Source of the DNA: Myxococcales bacterium
GTDB lineage: Bacteria > Myxococcota_A > Polyangia > Palsa-1104 > JAEUJZ01
NCBI GenBank assembly: GCA_016794505.1
Contig: JAEUJZ010000020.1
Span: 186,001-250,000, forward strand
Direction: 5' to 3'
Length of the DNA stretch: 64,000 bases
Made by a program: the position numbers and the translations under genes. Under the pieces are notes generated by a model. That model had not been told where the DNA came from and ran no database searches. It was given only the letters and a program-made list of their open reading frames with translations. Shown here piece after piece: positions 45,294 through 54,877 of the stretch. Position 1 is the stretch's first letter. Each line of letters starts with the position of its first letter.

Positions 45294-45496
45294 GGGGTGC
45301 TCCAAAGCAAATCTTCCCAAGCACGGTATCAGAGCGAGATTCGCCGAACAAGCACCTCGCCTCGGGCAGGGCCCTGAAACGCTGCCCAAACGAACGCCGC
45401 GGCGGCTGGCCGCGCGTCCCGTAATGTCTTCGATTGTTGCGCGCTAGCAAACGGCGAGCGGAGGCGGGGGATGCGGAGGCGGGTGGCCGGCGTGCG

Positions 45497-46588
45497 CTAG
45501 AACCAAAGCAGCGCGCCGAGGTTGACCTTGTAGCCGCTGCTGCTGGCCGCGATGGGACCGCCCTCGACGCCCTGGTAGTACAGCCCCGCTGGGCTGCTGT
45601 CGTCGAGAACCATGCCCACCGCACGGACATCGCCAAACAGCGCCAGCCGCTTGAAGCGAAGCTCGACGCCACCACCGACGTGGCCGATCAGCTCCCAGAA
45701 CTGCTGGCTTAGCTGATTCGGCGAGCCCTGATACAGGCCAATATCGTCGGCCATCAGGCCAAAGCCGGCCACGGCATAGATGTTGAAGTGGTTGTCCGGC
45801 CGGTTCTGGAACAGATAGAACATCGGCGACACGGTGAACGGGTACGACGTGCGAGTGAAGGCACCCTTGCCAATCTCGGCGCGCAGCGCATCCAGACCCA
45901 GTTCAAAGCCGAAGCGGCCCTGGCTGCGGAAGCGCACTGTCAGGCCCGCGCCCCACAGGTTGACGTCCTCGCCGAATACCTGCTGGCTGCTGATGCCCAG
46001 CATCGATCCACGCAGACCGATCGCAACCGAGGGTCCGCGCGGCGGGGGCAGAGGACGCGCCGTACGCAGCGGACGGGGCGCAAGCACACGCGGCTGCGGC
46101 GCATACGGCTGAACGAATACGCGCGGCGCTGGCGGTGCGTAGACCGGCGGCGCATAGACCGGCGGTGCGTAGACCGGCGGTGCGTACATCGGCGGCGCAT
46201 ACATCGGCTGCGACCCAGCCGGTGGCGCCGGGATGATCCAGACGGGGCCGTTGTAATAGACCGGCCCAGGGACCATGCCCATTCCCGGCGGTGGAGCCGC
46301 AGGATACGGCACCATCGGCACCGGAGGCGCCACCGAGACCGGCGGCGCAGCGACGGGCGCTGGCGCGACAGGCACAGCGACGGTCGGCGGAGGCGGCAGA
46401 GACGGTGCGACCGACGAGGGTGAGCTCGTGGTGGTCGTCACCGTGGTGGTCGACTGCGTCACGACGGTGGGCGCAGCGCTGTCCTCGGCAGCGGCGATCG
46501 GCTCTTCAGCAGATGCCACGCCGGTCAGCAGCGAGAGCCCGCTGAACAGCGTGAGAGCGGCAGGACGGTTGCCAAACAAAGACCGCAT
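45497..46588 (-). CDS. secreted outer-membrane-like protein with Pro-rich tandem repeats
   Basis: Exported protein of 363 residues. A signal peptide (MRSLFGNRPAALTLFSGLSLLTGVASA) precedes a long Pro/Ala/Val/Thr-rich stretch (about residues 40-160) containing five tandem [MV]YAPP repeats. The final 170 residues are a Gly-rich alternating beta region (AGLTVRFRSQGRFGFELGLDAL, FNIYAVAGFGLMADDI, GHVGGGVELRFKRLALFGDVRA, YKVNLGALLWF) that fits a small outer-membrane beta-barrel, with Phe as the last residue. A Pro-rich linker in front of a barrel could span or bind the peptidoglycan. Role unknown. Confidence 0.82.
   Translation of the reverse strand: MRSLFGNRPAALTLFSGLSLLTGVASAEEPIAAAEDSAAPTVVTQSTTTVTTTTSSPSSVAPSLPPPPTVAVPVAPAPVAAPPVSVAPPVPMVPYPAAPPPGMGMVPGPVYYNGPVWIIPAPPAGSQPMYAPPMYAPPVYAPPVYAPPVYAPPAPRVFVQPYAPQPRVLAPRPLRTARPLPPPRGPSVAIGLRGSMLGISSQQVFGEDVNLWGAGLTVRFRSQGRFGFELGLDALRAEIGKGAFTRTSYPFTVSPMFYLFQNRPDNHFNIYAVAGFGLMADDIGLYQGSPNQLSQQFWELIGHVGGGVELRFKRLALFGDVRAVGMVLDDSSPAGLYYQGVEGGPIAASSSGYKVNLGALLWF
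46132..46206. repeat. 15-nt coding tandem repeat
   Basis: About five near-identical 15-nt units encoding Pro-Pro-[Val/Met]-Tyr-Ala within the outer-membrane-like gene. In-frame, so copy changes would only alter linker length. Confidence 0.7.
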
Positions 46589-46719
46589 GGGGCCTCCTTG
46601 AACCTTGAGCGACTAGTGACATCTAGAGTACCGAGGTATGGGGGCCCTTTCAACCGCCGTGCAAGACCATCGCGCAACGCCAGCCAAGCAGCCCCGGATT
46701 GCCCTTTGATTTCGTCCGA

Positions 46720-48006
46720 CTAGCGCACTGCCACTCCTCGACGATAGACGCGCTGAATCAGCGGATCGCCCAGGCGCTGACAGACTTCGCGTGGACTGTC
46801 GGCGTCCCACACGACCACATCACCGCGGGCTCCGGCTCGCAGAACGCCAGCATCGCTACACCCCAAGGACTGCGCCGCATGGCGAGTCACAGCCAGCCAA
46901 GCCTCTGCTGAAGACAAGCCCATCTGGGTACAAGCGAGCGACATCATCAGCGGCAGGTTCTGTGTATACGAGCTGCCCGGATTGCAGTCGCTGCCGAGCG
47001 CAACGCGAACGCCGGCACGAAGCAGTCGACGGGCATCGGGAACACGCAAGCGCAAGGTAAGCACAGCCCCAGGCAAAAGGTGCGCCACTCCGCCTGCGTG
47101 AGCCAGCGCAGCGATGCCTGCCTCGTCGATCTCTTCGATGTGCTCGACAGAGCGGGCGCCCAGACGAGCCGCATGCTCTGCGATGCCGGTGTATGTGAAC
47201 TGCTCGGCGTGGCAGCGCAGGGCCAAGCCGTGTTGCTGACCGGCTTGCAGGATCTGCATGGCTTCGTTGCGCGTAAACGCCCCAGCGTCGCAGTACACAT
47301 CGATCGAGGTCGCACCCAGCGCTTTGGCCTGCGGCACCGCGGCACACAGACTGCGCACGAACTGCTGACGCTCGCTCGTATCGGCGCCGCCCAGCTCAGG
47401 CGGCGGGACGTGACACAGAAACGTTGGCGCCACATCTACGTCGCCTTCTTCTTGCGCGTGCCGAATGATGCGCAGCAAGCGCAGCTCTGCCTCGGGATAC
47501 AGGCCATAGCCGGTCTTGACTTCACAGGTCGTAACCCCCCGCTGCAGTGCATAGCGCAGACGCTTGCGCAGGCTCTGCAGCAAGACCTCATCGCTGGCCT
47601 GCGTCGTCGCACGAACGGTCGACAAGATGCCGCCACCGCGGGCTTGAATCTCTTGGTAGCTCGCGCCGCAGTTGCGCAGATCGAATTCTTCGCTGCGATC
47701 CCCCGCCCAGATCAGATGAGTGTGGGGATCGATCAGACCCGGTGTCACCAGCCGTCCGCCGACGCTCTCTTGTCGAACCGGATCGGGAAGCGAGTGCAGC
47801 GTCGGTGCGTCGCTGCGTGGTCCAGCGTACCGGACGGTACCGTCGCAGATCACCAGGCAGGCGTTGGATACCACCCGCGCGCTCTGCTCTGCGCGCTTCA
47901 CCGCCGCGGCATCTGCGCCCGGCCCGTGACTCTGCGTCCGATCAACGGCATCCGGCCCGTCCAGCGTCAGAAGCTGGCCAATCTCGGTCAAAACAAGCGT
48001 GCCCAT
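46720..48006 (-). CDS. hutI: imidazolonepropionase
   Basis: Amidohydrolase of 428 residues, third step of histidine degradation: hydrolysis of 4-imidazolone-5-propanoate to N-formimino-glutamate. The metal motif DPHTHLIWAGDRSEEF, the EVKTGYGLYPEAEL loop, RCHAEQFTYTGIAEHAA and VALGSDCNPGSSYTQNLP are typical of HutI. Other hut genes are not in the window. ATG at 48006 fits the family N-terminus (MGTLVLTEIGQLLTLDGPD); longer frames extend into the gene upstream. It lies 10 nt after the histidine-kinase gene and may be co-transcribed. Confidence 0.95.
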   Translation of the reverse strand: MGTLVLTEIGQLLTLDGPDAVDRTQSHGPGADAAAVKRAEQSARVVSNACLVICDGTVRYAGPRSDAPTLHSLPDPVRQESVGGRLVTPGLIDPHTHLIWAGDRSEEFDLRNCGASYQEIQARGGGILSTVRATTQASDEVLLQSLRKRLRYALQRGVTTCEVKTGYGLYPEAELRLLRIIRHAQEEGDVDVAPTFLCHVPPPELGGADTSERQQFVRSLCAAVPQAKALGATSIDVYCDAGAFTRNEAMQILQAGQQHGLALRCHAEQFTYTGIAEHAARLGARSVEHIEEIDEAGIAALAHAGGVAHLLPGAVLTLRLRVPDARRLLRAGVRVALGSDCNPGSSYTQNLPLMMSLACTQMGLSSAEAWLAVTRHAAQSLGCSDAGVLRAGARGDVVVWDADSPREVCQRLGDPLIQRVYRRGVAVR

Positions 48007-48016
48007 GCGGCGCAGC

Positions 48017-49717
48017 TTAGCGGGAAAGCTCACCGACTGGCAGCTCGACGGAAAAGCGCGTGCCATGAGCTGGATAGGTCGCGCTCTTCGGCCAGATCGG
48101 ACTCTCGACGCGCAGCTGTCCGCCATGCCGCGTGACGATCTCAAGCGCCAAGGCCAAGCCCAGACCCGTGCCGCCGCGCTTCGTCGTAAAAAACGGCTCA
48201 AAGATCTGCTGCTGGTGTGCGGTCGAGATCCCCGGACCCGTATCGATGATGTCGATACGCGCCCACTGCGCGGGGCCCGAGGTGCCTTCTCCTTCGCGGA
48301 ACAGCGCTCGCGTGCGCACGGTCAGACAGGCTCGCGGCTCGCGGCGGCTGGTTTCCTCGTCGGGCTCTGCCGCGCTCACCTTTTGCATGGCTTCGCTGGC
48401 ATTGCGGATCAAGTTCAGCACCGCTTGCCGTAGCTGTCCCTCGTCGACCTGCGCCACGGGCATGCTGTCGTCCAGATCGAGCTGGACAGCCACCCCGCGA
48501 GAGCGCAGATCTTCACCGGCAAACTGCAGCAGGCTGCGCAAAAGATCGTTCAGATCCGTGCGCTCAAGCCGTGGGGCCGGCAGGCGGGCAAAGCGCAGAT
48601 ACTGTTCGGTGATCTGCGTCAGCCGATCGACCTCTTTGACGATCGCCTGCGCCAGCTTCTGTGCTTCGCCATCGCGCTCGGCAAACTCATCGGCCAAGAG
48701 CTCGGCATTCAAGCCGATCGCTGTCAGCGGGTTTCGCACTTCATGCGTGATCTGTGCCGCCATTTTGCCCACTGCGGCCAGCTGTTCGGATCGGCGCAGC
48801 CGCTGCTCGCGCTCGGCCAAGGCCGCAGCCATCACGCGAAACTCGCGCGCTAGCTGTCCCACTTCATCGAGCGCGGTCTCGGCGGGATCCGTCGCCGAAG
48901 CGGACTCACCCAGCGTCCGAGCCTTGCCCGCCACCGCCGGAGCCTGCGCACTAGGCCAGCTCTGCCAGATCTGATAGTTGCCACGTGCGACTTCCTTGGC
49001 GCTATCCGCCAGTCGCCGCAGCGGACGCAGCGTGGTCTGCACCAAAAGCAGCACCAAAAAGCCAATGATCGCCGCCGAGACGGCAAGCCCAATGGTCACC
49101 CACACGGCTCGCTTCTCGTGGCGTTCGCCGATGCTGACCACTTCGACGACTTTGTTGGTCAGCGTGCTTGAAAGCTGTTCCAGAAGCTGCGTCGCGTGAT
49201 CTTCCATGCTGCGAACCGCGGGAGTGCCCGGCTCAAGGCTGTCGGTCGCGGTATAAATCTGCTCTAACTGCGCCAGCTCATCGTCGACGCCCGCCAGAAA
49301 CTGCGCGTCTTTCTGCGGCAGTGTGCGCCGCAGATCCGTCACGTGCTGACGGGCGCCCTGCAAGCGAATCTTTCGCCGCTTGCGATCGGCGGTCACCGCG
49401 GCCAGTGTGCCAGGGCTGCTGTCTGGCTCGGCCACTCGTCGCTGCAAGTTGGCCTGCAGCGTCTGCTGATCTTGCAGCTGCAGCCGCAGCGCAGAATAGC
49501 CCAGCGCCACCAAGCGCAGCTGTTGTCCCAGCGTGCGCACTGCCCAGGCGGCATACAGCGTCGCTCCGCCCGAGGACAAAAGCACCAAGACAAAGCCCAA
49601 AAGGATCTTGCTGCGAATCGAAAGCCCGGCGACTACCCGCCGCGTATTGCCGCTGTTTTCCGTCGCTGGACGGCCCAGGCTAGGCAGGTCGGAGCTCTGC
49701 TCTTCCGCGCCTTGCAC
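48017..49717 (-). CDS. HAMP-type sensor histidine kinase
   Basis: Membrane-bound sensor kinase of 566 residues. Two membrane segments (about 36-57 and 205-226) flank a roughly 145-residue periplasmic helical sensor region. A HAMP domain (TLRPLRRLADSAKEVARGNYQ) follows, then the H-box ITHEVRNPL with phosphoacceptor His325, and the HATPase domain with the N-box LRQAVLNLIRNASEAM, G1 IIDTGPGIS and the GTGLGLALALEIV lid. No response-regulator gene is adjacent, so the partner is unknown. hutI follows it by 10 nt; a link to histidine use would be inference only. Confidence 0.95.
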   Translation of the reverse strand: MQGAEEQSSDLPSLGRPATENSGNTRRVVAGLSIRSKILLGFVLVLLSSGGATLYAAWAVRTLGQQLRLVALGYSALRLQLQDQQTLQANLQRRVAEPDSSPGTLAAVTADRKRRKIRLQGARQHVTDLRRTLPQKDAQFLAGVDDELAQLEQIYTATDSLEPGTPAVRSMEDHATQLLEQLSSTLTNKVVEVVSIGERHEKRAVWVTIGLAVSAAIIGFLVLLLVQTTLRPLRRLADSAKEVARGNYQIWQSWPSAQAPAVAGKARTLGESASATDPAETALDEVGQLAREFRVMAAALAEREQRLRRSEQLAAVGKMAAQITHEVRNPLTAIGLNAELLADEFAERDGEAQKLAQAIVKEVDRLTQITEQYLRFARLPAPRLERTDLNDLLRSLLQFAGEDLRSRGVAVQLDLDDSMPVAQVDEGQLRQAVLNLIRNASEAMQKVSAAEPDEETSRREPRACLTVRTRALFREGEGTSGPAQWARIDIIDTGPGISTAHQQQIFEPFFTTKRGGTGLGLALALEIVTRHGGQLRVESPIWPKSATYPAHGTRFSVELPVGELSR

Positions 49718-49842
49718 GGTTTACATCTCCTGCCATGGCAGAAAAAGTCGGACCTTGCTGTCTGCGCGAGTCTGCATGTCGTGTGTGCCCGGACCGATCG
49801 CGGAAGTCGCTGGAACTTTACGAGGACTGCGGTCGATTCGTC

Positions 49843-49848
49843 TATAAT
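49843..49848 (+). promoter_or_regulatory. -10 box for the deacetylase-like gene
   Basis: A perfect TATAAT, with no convincing -35, in the divergent region between the histidine kinase and the deacetylase-like gene. Expected transcription start near 49855, which supports a start codon after this point (GTG 49865, GTG 49901 or ATG 49943). Confidence 0.4.
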
Positions 49849-49942
49849 CGGACTTCAGTGCCTCGTGGGTGGGGCGACCCCAGAGGGGGGGCATGACAGC
49901 GTGGGATTGCTGCGGTTTCTTGACGGCGCCGAGGCGTCGCCG

Positions 49943-52075
49943 ATGAGGGGAAGAGGTCAGCGCGCAGCTTGGCAGGCGTTGGTCATACCGGCGCTCTCGA
50001 TGGCGCTGGGCGGCAGCCTGAACCAGCCTGAGTCTGCCGTGGCCGAGGTCCGTCAGCAAGGCGAGGCGGTCACGGTCAGCGACGCCAGCGGCGGCGAGCT
50101 GCCACTTTTGATCCGCGTGCGCGTGGCCGCAGATGGCGGCTCGGAAGCGCCGATCGCGATGCCAGCCACGCGCGTCTTTCCAGTGACCAGCTGGCGCCGC
50201 GAGGGCGAGGCCTTGGTCAGCGAAGTCGCCGTGGGCACCGCTGGTCTTGTGGTCAAGCTGCGCTGGCAGCAGAGCGCGGAAGGCCACTACTCGATGCATG
50301 CCGAAGCGCGCAGCGCGGCTCCGCTGTGGCTTGGGCTGCTTACCGTCGAGCTAGAGCTGCCCGAGAGCAGCGCCAAGGTGGCTTCGCGCGACCTATCCAG
50401 CAAGTCTTTGGGCCGCAGCGTCGCCATGTCGCAGCTCGATCCAAAGTGGCTGACGATCTATCCATACGCCGGCCCCGAGCTCAGCACGCGTGAAGCCGGC
50501 GGCCGACGTGGCAAGAAAGAGCCGCTGACCGCCTGGACGCTGATCGTAGAAGACGAGCTGGATGGCCTGCGGGCGCTGCGCGAAGGGCCGCGGCTCTTGG
50601 CCCGCATCGACCTGTTTTCGACGGAAGCACGGCCGTTTTCGCGCTTTACCGCCTGCACCGATAACTGGCGCGCCCCCAACCATCGGCAGTCGCTGCCCGT
50701 GCGTCAGATGCTAGGCCCCGACGAAGAGCCGCTGCGCGCCGACTTGGCGCTGCACAGCGGCGCGGCGGTTCCGCTGTTCAAAGCGCGATATCCCGACGGT
50801 CGTCAGGCTGCGCTGGTCATCACCGATCACGCCGATCAGACGGCGGCGGCCACCTTGCGAGCGCTGGCCGGTGGTACGTCCAACATGTCCTCGTCGCTGT
50901 GGGGCACAGGTGGACTGCTCGGCAGCAGGCTGTCGATCACCAAAGCGCTGTGGGCATCAAGCGGCGAGCCGGCTCCACCGCCGCTGCTGAAGCATGAAGC
51001 CACGCCGATCAACGTCTCGGGGCCGGGCCGCTCGTCGCGGACCATCCAGACCTTCCGCAGCCGCTATGGTCGACCGCAAGTCGATTCCACAGGTGGAGGC
51101 CGCCCGCAGCTCGACGATCCCGACGTGGTCGAGCTGGCCGATCGCATGACACGCAGCGGCTGGGAGATCTCACCGCACTCGGCAACGCCGCTGCGCGACG
51201 ATCGCGAGCGCACGTCCAGCGCGCTCGAAATGTTTCAGCGCTTCCATGCCCGCACCTGGATCGATCACCAGCCCTATACCAACTGCGAAGCGCTGGTGAA
51301 CCAGGGCTATCAGAATGGGCCGTTTGGCATCGTCGATCTTCTGCACAAGTTCGGTTACAGCTACGCGTGGTCGGGCATCGATGTGCCTGCGGGCTCGTTG
51401 AACCTGCTCTCGCCGCGTCGCAGCGATCGCTATGCACCGGTTCTGTGGCCCGCTGGTCGGCTGGCCTCTGGCACGCCCGGTGGCCTGTGGCTGTTTAGCT
51501 CGATGATGATGTACGTCGACGGGAACCGCTTCTTTCAGCTGTACAACAAGCGAGCGTTGGATCAGCTGGAACGCGAACGCGGCCTGCACATCGCGCACAC
51601 CTATCTGGAAGCGTTTCACCCGCCGAGCAGCCCACTGCGCGGTCGCAACCTGATGCTGCCGGGCAAGCGCTCAGGCGAGATTGTCCTGCATCCACGCTTG
51701 CAGCAGCTGTTTGCCGATTTGGCCCTGCGCGTCGAGCGCGGCTCGCTGTGGGTCCCGACGCTCAGCCAGCTTGGCGATCACTTCCGGGCCATGGCCGGCG
51801 TCGATGTGCGGCTGCTTCCCGACGGCAGCGCGACGCTGCGAGCCAGTCAGGCGCTGACCGGCGCCACCTTTGTCGTGCCGCGCGGCGGACTCAAGGTTCT
51901 GGTCGATGGCCAGGCGCCTAAAGGCCTGCGCAGTGGCCGCAAGGACACGACGTTCTGGGTCGATCTGCCCGAGGGACGCGAGCTGCGCGTGACGCTCAGC
52001 GACGCGCAGGGCAACCCGGTTCACTTCCTGCGACCGGCCGACGGCAAGTCTCTTTTGGCGCAGGCTCGGCGCTAG
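49943..52075 (+). CDS. exported polysaccharide-deacetylase-like protein
   Basis: Exported protein of about 710 residues (signal-like WQALVIPALSMALGGSL). Residues 30-260 are beta-rich (beta-sandwich). The next 270 residues look like a distorted NodB/glycoside-type barrel: AALVITDHADQTAAATLRAL (Asp-His-Ala-Asp), DVVELADRMTRSGWEISPHSATPL (His), TWIDHQPYTNCEAL and GIVDLLHKFGYSYAWSGID. The C-terminal 130 residues form another beta module ending DAQGNPVHFL. The metal triad of a true deacetylase is plausible but not confirmed. ATG 49943 is used; GTG 49901 or 49865 are possible. Divergent from the histidine kinase. Confidence 0.7.
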   Translation: MRGRGQRAAWQALVIPALSMALGGSLNQPESAVAEVRQQGEAVTVSDASGGELPLLIRVRVAADGGSEAPIAMPATRVFPVTSWRREGEALVSEVAVGTAGLVVKLRWQQSAEGHYSMHAEARSAAPLWLGLLTVELELPESSAKVASRDLSSKSLGRSVAMSQLDPKWLTIYPYAGPELSTREAGGRRGKKEPLTAWTLIVEDELDGLRALREGPRLLARIDLFSTEARPFSRFTACTDNWRAPNHRQSLPVRQMLGPDEEPLRADLALHSGAAVPLFKARYPDGRQAALVITDHADQTAAATLRALAGGTSNMSSSLWGTGGLLGSRLSITKALWASSGEPAPPPLLKHEATPINVSGPGRSSRTIQTFRSRYGRPQVDSTGGGRPQLDDPDVVELADRMTRSGWEISPHSATPLRDDRERTSSALEMFQRFHARTWIDHQPYTNCEALVNQGYQNGPFGIVDLLHKFGYSYAWSGIDVPAGSLNLLSPRRSDRYAPVLWPAGRLASGTPGGLWLFSSMMMYVDGNRFFQLYNKRALDQLERERGLHIAHTYLEAFHPPSSPLRGRNLMLPGKRSGEIVLHPRLQQLFADLALRVERGSLWVPTLSQLGDHFRAMAGVDVRLLPDGSATLRASQALTGATFVVPRGGLKVLVDGQAPKGLRSGRKDTTFWVDLPEGRELRVTLSDAQGNPVHFLRPADGKSLLAQARR

Positions 52076-52128
52076 GCCGACGAAGCCGCTCGAAGCCACC
52101 GAATCGGCGTGCCTAATCGACGGCGCGG

Positions 52129-52842
52129 CTAGCTCGCGGGCGACGCGCTCGCAAGCCGCGCCGCCAAGCGACGCAGCAAGACTTCGGTCTTGGCGTCTTC
52201 GATCTCGCCGCGATCACACTGCGCAATCGCTTCAGGCAGCGATACAAAGCGCTGGCGGCTGCCTTCTTCCATCGGCGAGCCATCGCCCTCAGGCAGCGCC
52301 GCGTCGACGTGGCCGACCTCGGCACTCGCCAGATAGCAGCACTCGGGGGACATTCCCGGCGACAGGAAGACGCGACCCAGCAGGCAGATCTGGGACGGCT
52401 CGACGCGCAGTCCGGCCTCTTCCCAGGCTTCCAGCGCCGCACGCTGGCGAATGCCGGCTTCGCCCACATCGCCGTCTTCCAAGATGCCCGCGACGACTTC
52501 GGTCAGGTGCAGATAGGGCGCTGGGTCGGGCTGGGCCAAGCGCTCTTCGGATCGACCAAAGCGCAGCGTCGGACGCAGGCCCCGTCGCAGCAGCACCTCG
52601 ACATTGCCGCGCAGGCTGCGCCGCCACAAGACCACGGCCACCGCGTCGGTGCCATGGCGCGGGCGATCGCTGAATTCACAGAAGTACGCATTCGAGCGCG
52701 TGCCGTCGGCTCGCAGGTTCTGCAGGTGTACGCGGCGGAAGCGCAGGTACTTGCCGCCATCGTGTTCCTCGCTGTGCAAGAGCTCGATGTCGACGATCTC
52801 GCTGCTGCTGACGGGCCCATGGCCGTGTCCTTGCTGGCTCAT
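52129..52842 (-). CDS. Nudix hydrolase (ADP-ribose pyrophosphatase-like)
   Basis: Nudix-fold hydrolase of 237 residues. It has [10 protein letters not shown] and [15 protein letters not shown] before the Nudix box, which reads as G-x5-[D/E]...[11 protein letters not shown]; the metal-binding EE pair is kept but the Arg of the REUxEE core is Leu. ADP-ribose pyrophosphatase-like members show similar layout (a beta-rich N-terminal half, then [22 protein letters not shown]). A nucleoside-diphosphate derivative is the likely substrate, though the Arg change leaves activity uncertain. Confidence 0.85.
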   Translation of the reverse strand: MSQQGHGHGPVSSSEIVDIELLHSEEHDGGKYLRFRRVHLQNLRADGTRSNAYFCEFSDRPRHGTDAVAVVLWRRSLRGNVEVLLRRGLRPTLRFGRSEERLAQPDPAPYLHLTEVVAGILEDGDVGEAGIRQRAALEAWEEAGLRVEPSQICLLGRVFLSPGMSPECCYLASAEVGHVDAALPEGDGSPMEEGSRQRFVSLPEAIAQCDRGEIEDAKTEVLLRRLAARLASASPAS

Positions 52843-52882
52843 AAACGCAGTGTATCGCGACGGCGGCAGCGCGACGGCACGA

Positions 52883-54874
52883 TCACGGCCGTTGACGCGA
52901 CGGTTGGCTCAGCAAGGCGGCGGCGGCCCGCTGCACATCCGGGGATGGATCGCGCGTCGCAAGCGCGGTGAGAAGCTCTAGCACGCCAGGGAATGCCAGC
53001 GAGCGCCCAAGCACACCGACGATATCCAGCCGGACACCCGCGTCGCGATCAGACTGCGCAGCCTGCCGCAGCGGCCCCAAGAAAATCAGCAGCGAACGAA
53101 AGCTGGCGGCAAACACCGCGCTGCGCCGCACGAGCTCGACAGGATCCTGCAGCAGCGTCGACGCGATCAGGCCATCGACGCGATCGTCGGGGATAAAGCG
53201 CAGCGCGGTCACGGCGGCCGAGCGCAGCTCGATATCCGTCGCTGAAAGAGCAGTCTGCAGCGCGGACAGCGCACGCGCATCCCCGGCATTGCCCAGCGCT
53301 TGAATGTACAGCAGCTGTTCCTCGACGGTGGCAGCGGCCTGCAGCTTGGCCAAGAGCTCATCGACGGCCTGCTCGGCCTCCGCCACGTGGCCCTCTTTGC
53401 GCTGCGCCAGCGCCGCGTTGCCCTGCGCCAAGGCAGCCGTTCCTCGCACATCGGGATCGCGATCGGAAGACAGCTTGCTTAGCGCTGTCGTCGTCGCATC
53501 GGTTGGATGATCCCCCAAGCCAAGCATGGCCACGGCATTGCTGCGCACATCGGGCGAAAGCGAATCGGACTCGGCCAGCGCCACCAAGCTCGCCTGCGCA
53601 GGACTGCTGCCGGCTGCGCCCAGCGCGCCCAAGAGCGTGCGCGCCGTCGCTGCTTCGGCCCCGGACACGATCGTCTGACGCGCCTTCTGCGCCGTCGTCG
53701 GATCCAGCCGCACCAGCGCCGCAAGCTGCGACAAAAGCTCGGCCCGCCGCGCACCGTCGTCGGACTTGGCCAAGGCATCCAGGCGCGCCAACAGATCGCC
53801 ATAGCTCGCGCCGCGCACGGCTTGCAGATCGCTGCGCCGATCGCTCTCAGCGTCGAGATCGGCCTGCCCCATGGCCACCACGTCATAGTCCGATCCCATG
53901 GCTCGCTGCGCCCGCGCGCTGGCATCGGCGATCTGCGTCGCCTGGACGAAGCGCAGCGAAAACTGGCTCTGCGACGACACCTGCGGCATGTCGGGCCCAG
54001 GATCGACATCGAGCGCCTCGCTTCCCGACAGCGACACGACACGTGCAGCTTCGTCTGCGTCGGGATCTAGCTCGAAATGCACCTGCAGCGAGCCGGTCAG
54101 TCGCCCCAGACTGGCCACCGGCAGCAGGCCTTGCGCGGCGGCCACCTGCGTATAGCGCAGACGCTGCTTGTCACAGGTGCGACGGCTGCTGCCCAGGACA
54201 TACCGCGCTTCGTACTCGCCGGTTGCATCTAGCTCGCGCGCGGTCCAGGTCGACGAAGCCGTCGTGTGTACCGTCGGAGAATCGCCCGCCCGCACATACT
54301 GCAAGCTGGCCACCAGCGCCTTGAGCAGGCCGCGTGAAAATGGCGTGTGGCCGGCGGGCAGACGCAGAGCGCGAAGCTGTCCGCTTACGCTCTGCTGCAG
54401 GAAAAACGGCGTCGCGAGCAGCGTCCGCAGCCGAGCCGTCTCCTCCGTGGCACCGCTTGTCGTCGCATCACCGAGCGCGATCTGCGGCTCGCTAAGCTGC
54501 GCTTCCAAAAGGACGCCGAACGCATCGACGCGCACCACCGCGACCTGCCACGTGCCAGAGATGGAAATGCGATAGCGATCCTGCGAGGGAGCGCTTGGAT
54601 CTCTGCGCTCGTCGCCCTTGGTCTTGGCGGCAAAGCGCAGGGTCCGTTCACTGAGCAAGGTATAGGCGCGCTTCTGCCCAACGTCCCAGCGCAGCGCAGA
54701 CGGACTGCCCGACGAAGCGGTCACACCGACGGAGCTTTGGCGTGATAACGCGGGCGAGGAAGGCGGGCTGTTTGCGGGGGAAGACGAAGAACGCAGAGCG
54801 TGCCGCTGCACCCACAGCAAGACGCAGAGCAGCGTCGCAACAAGCGCGACAAAGAAGATGCGGCGGCTGCGCAC
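52883..54874 (-). CDS. HEAT-repeat protein with lipid-transfer-like N-terminus
   Basis: Membrane-anchored or exported protein of 663 residues (hydrophobic IFFVALVATLLCVLLWVQR). Residues 60-300 are beta-rich and have several features that recall the N-terminal module of vitellogenin-type large lipid transfer proteins: WDVGQKRAYTLLSE at the start, LRALRLPAGHTPFSRGLLKALVASLQYV like the NIKRGILSLLQ element, and ATGEYEARYVLGSSRRTCDKQ. Residues 370-650 are a helical HEAT-like superhelix (SSPAQASLVALAESDSLSPD, ...ALRFIPDDRVDGLIASTLLQDP). This beta-barrel plus helical layout also matches that family. Lipid binding is inferred. It starts 3 nt after the upstream gene's stop. Confidence 0.75.
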   Translation of the reverse strand: MRSRRIFFVALVATLLCVLLWVQRHALRSSSSPANSPPSSPALSRQSSVGVTASSGSPSALRWDVGQKRAYTLLSERTLRFAAKTKGDERRDPSAPSQDRYRISISGTWQVAVVRVDAFGVLLEAQLSEPQIALGDATTSGATEETARLRTLLATPFFLQQSVSGQLRALRLPAGHTPFSRGLLKALVASLQYVRAGDSPTVHTTASSTWTARELDATGEYEARYVLGSSRRTCDKQRLRYTQVAAAQGLLPVASLGRLTGSLQVHFELDPDADEAARVVSLSGSEALDVDPGPDMPQVSSQSQFSLRFVQATQIADASARAQRAMGSDYDVVAMGQADLDAESDRRSDLQAVRGASYGDLLARLDALAKSDDGARRAELLSQLAALVRLDPTTAQKARQTIVSGAEAATARTLLGALGAAGSSPAQASLVALAESDSLSPDVRSNAVAMLGLGDHPTDATTTALSKLSSDRDPDVRGTAALAQGNAALAQRKEGHVAEAEQAVDELLAKLQAAATVEEQLLYIQALGNAGDARALSALQTALSATDIELRSAAVTALRFIPDDRVDGLIASTLLQDPVELVRRSAVFAASFRSLLIFLGPLRQAAQSDRDAGVRLDIVGVLGRSLAFPGVLELLTALATRDPSPDVQRAAAALLSQPSRQRP

Positions 54875-54877
54875 GGC

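Noticed and set aside
49343..49942. 200-residue N-terminal extension of the deacetylase-like protein
   Set aside because: It would overlap the start of the divergent histidine kinase and the promoter region; the signal peptide begins after 49943.
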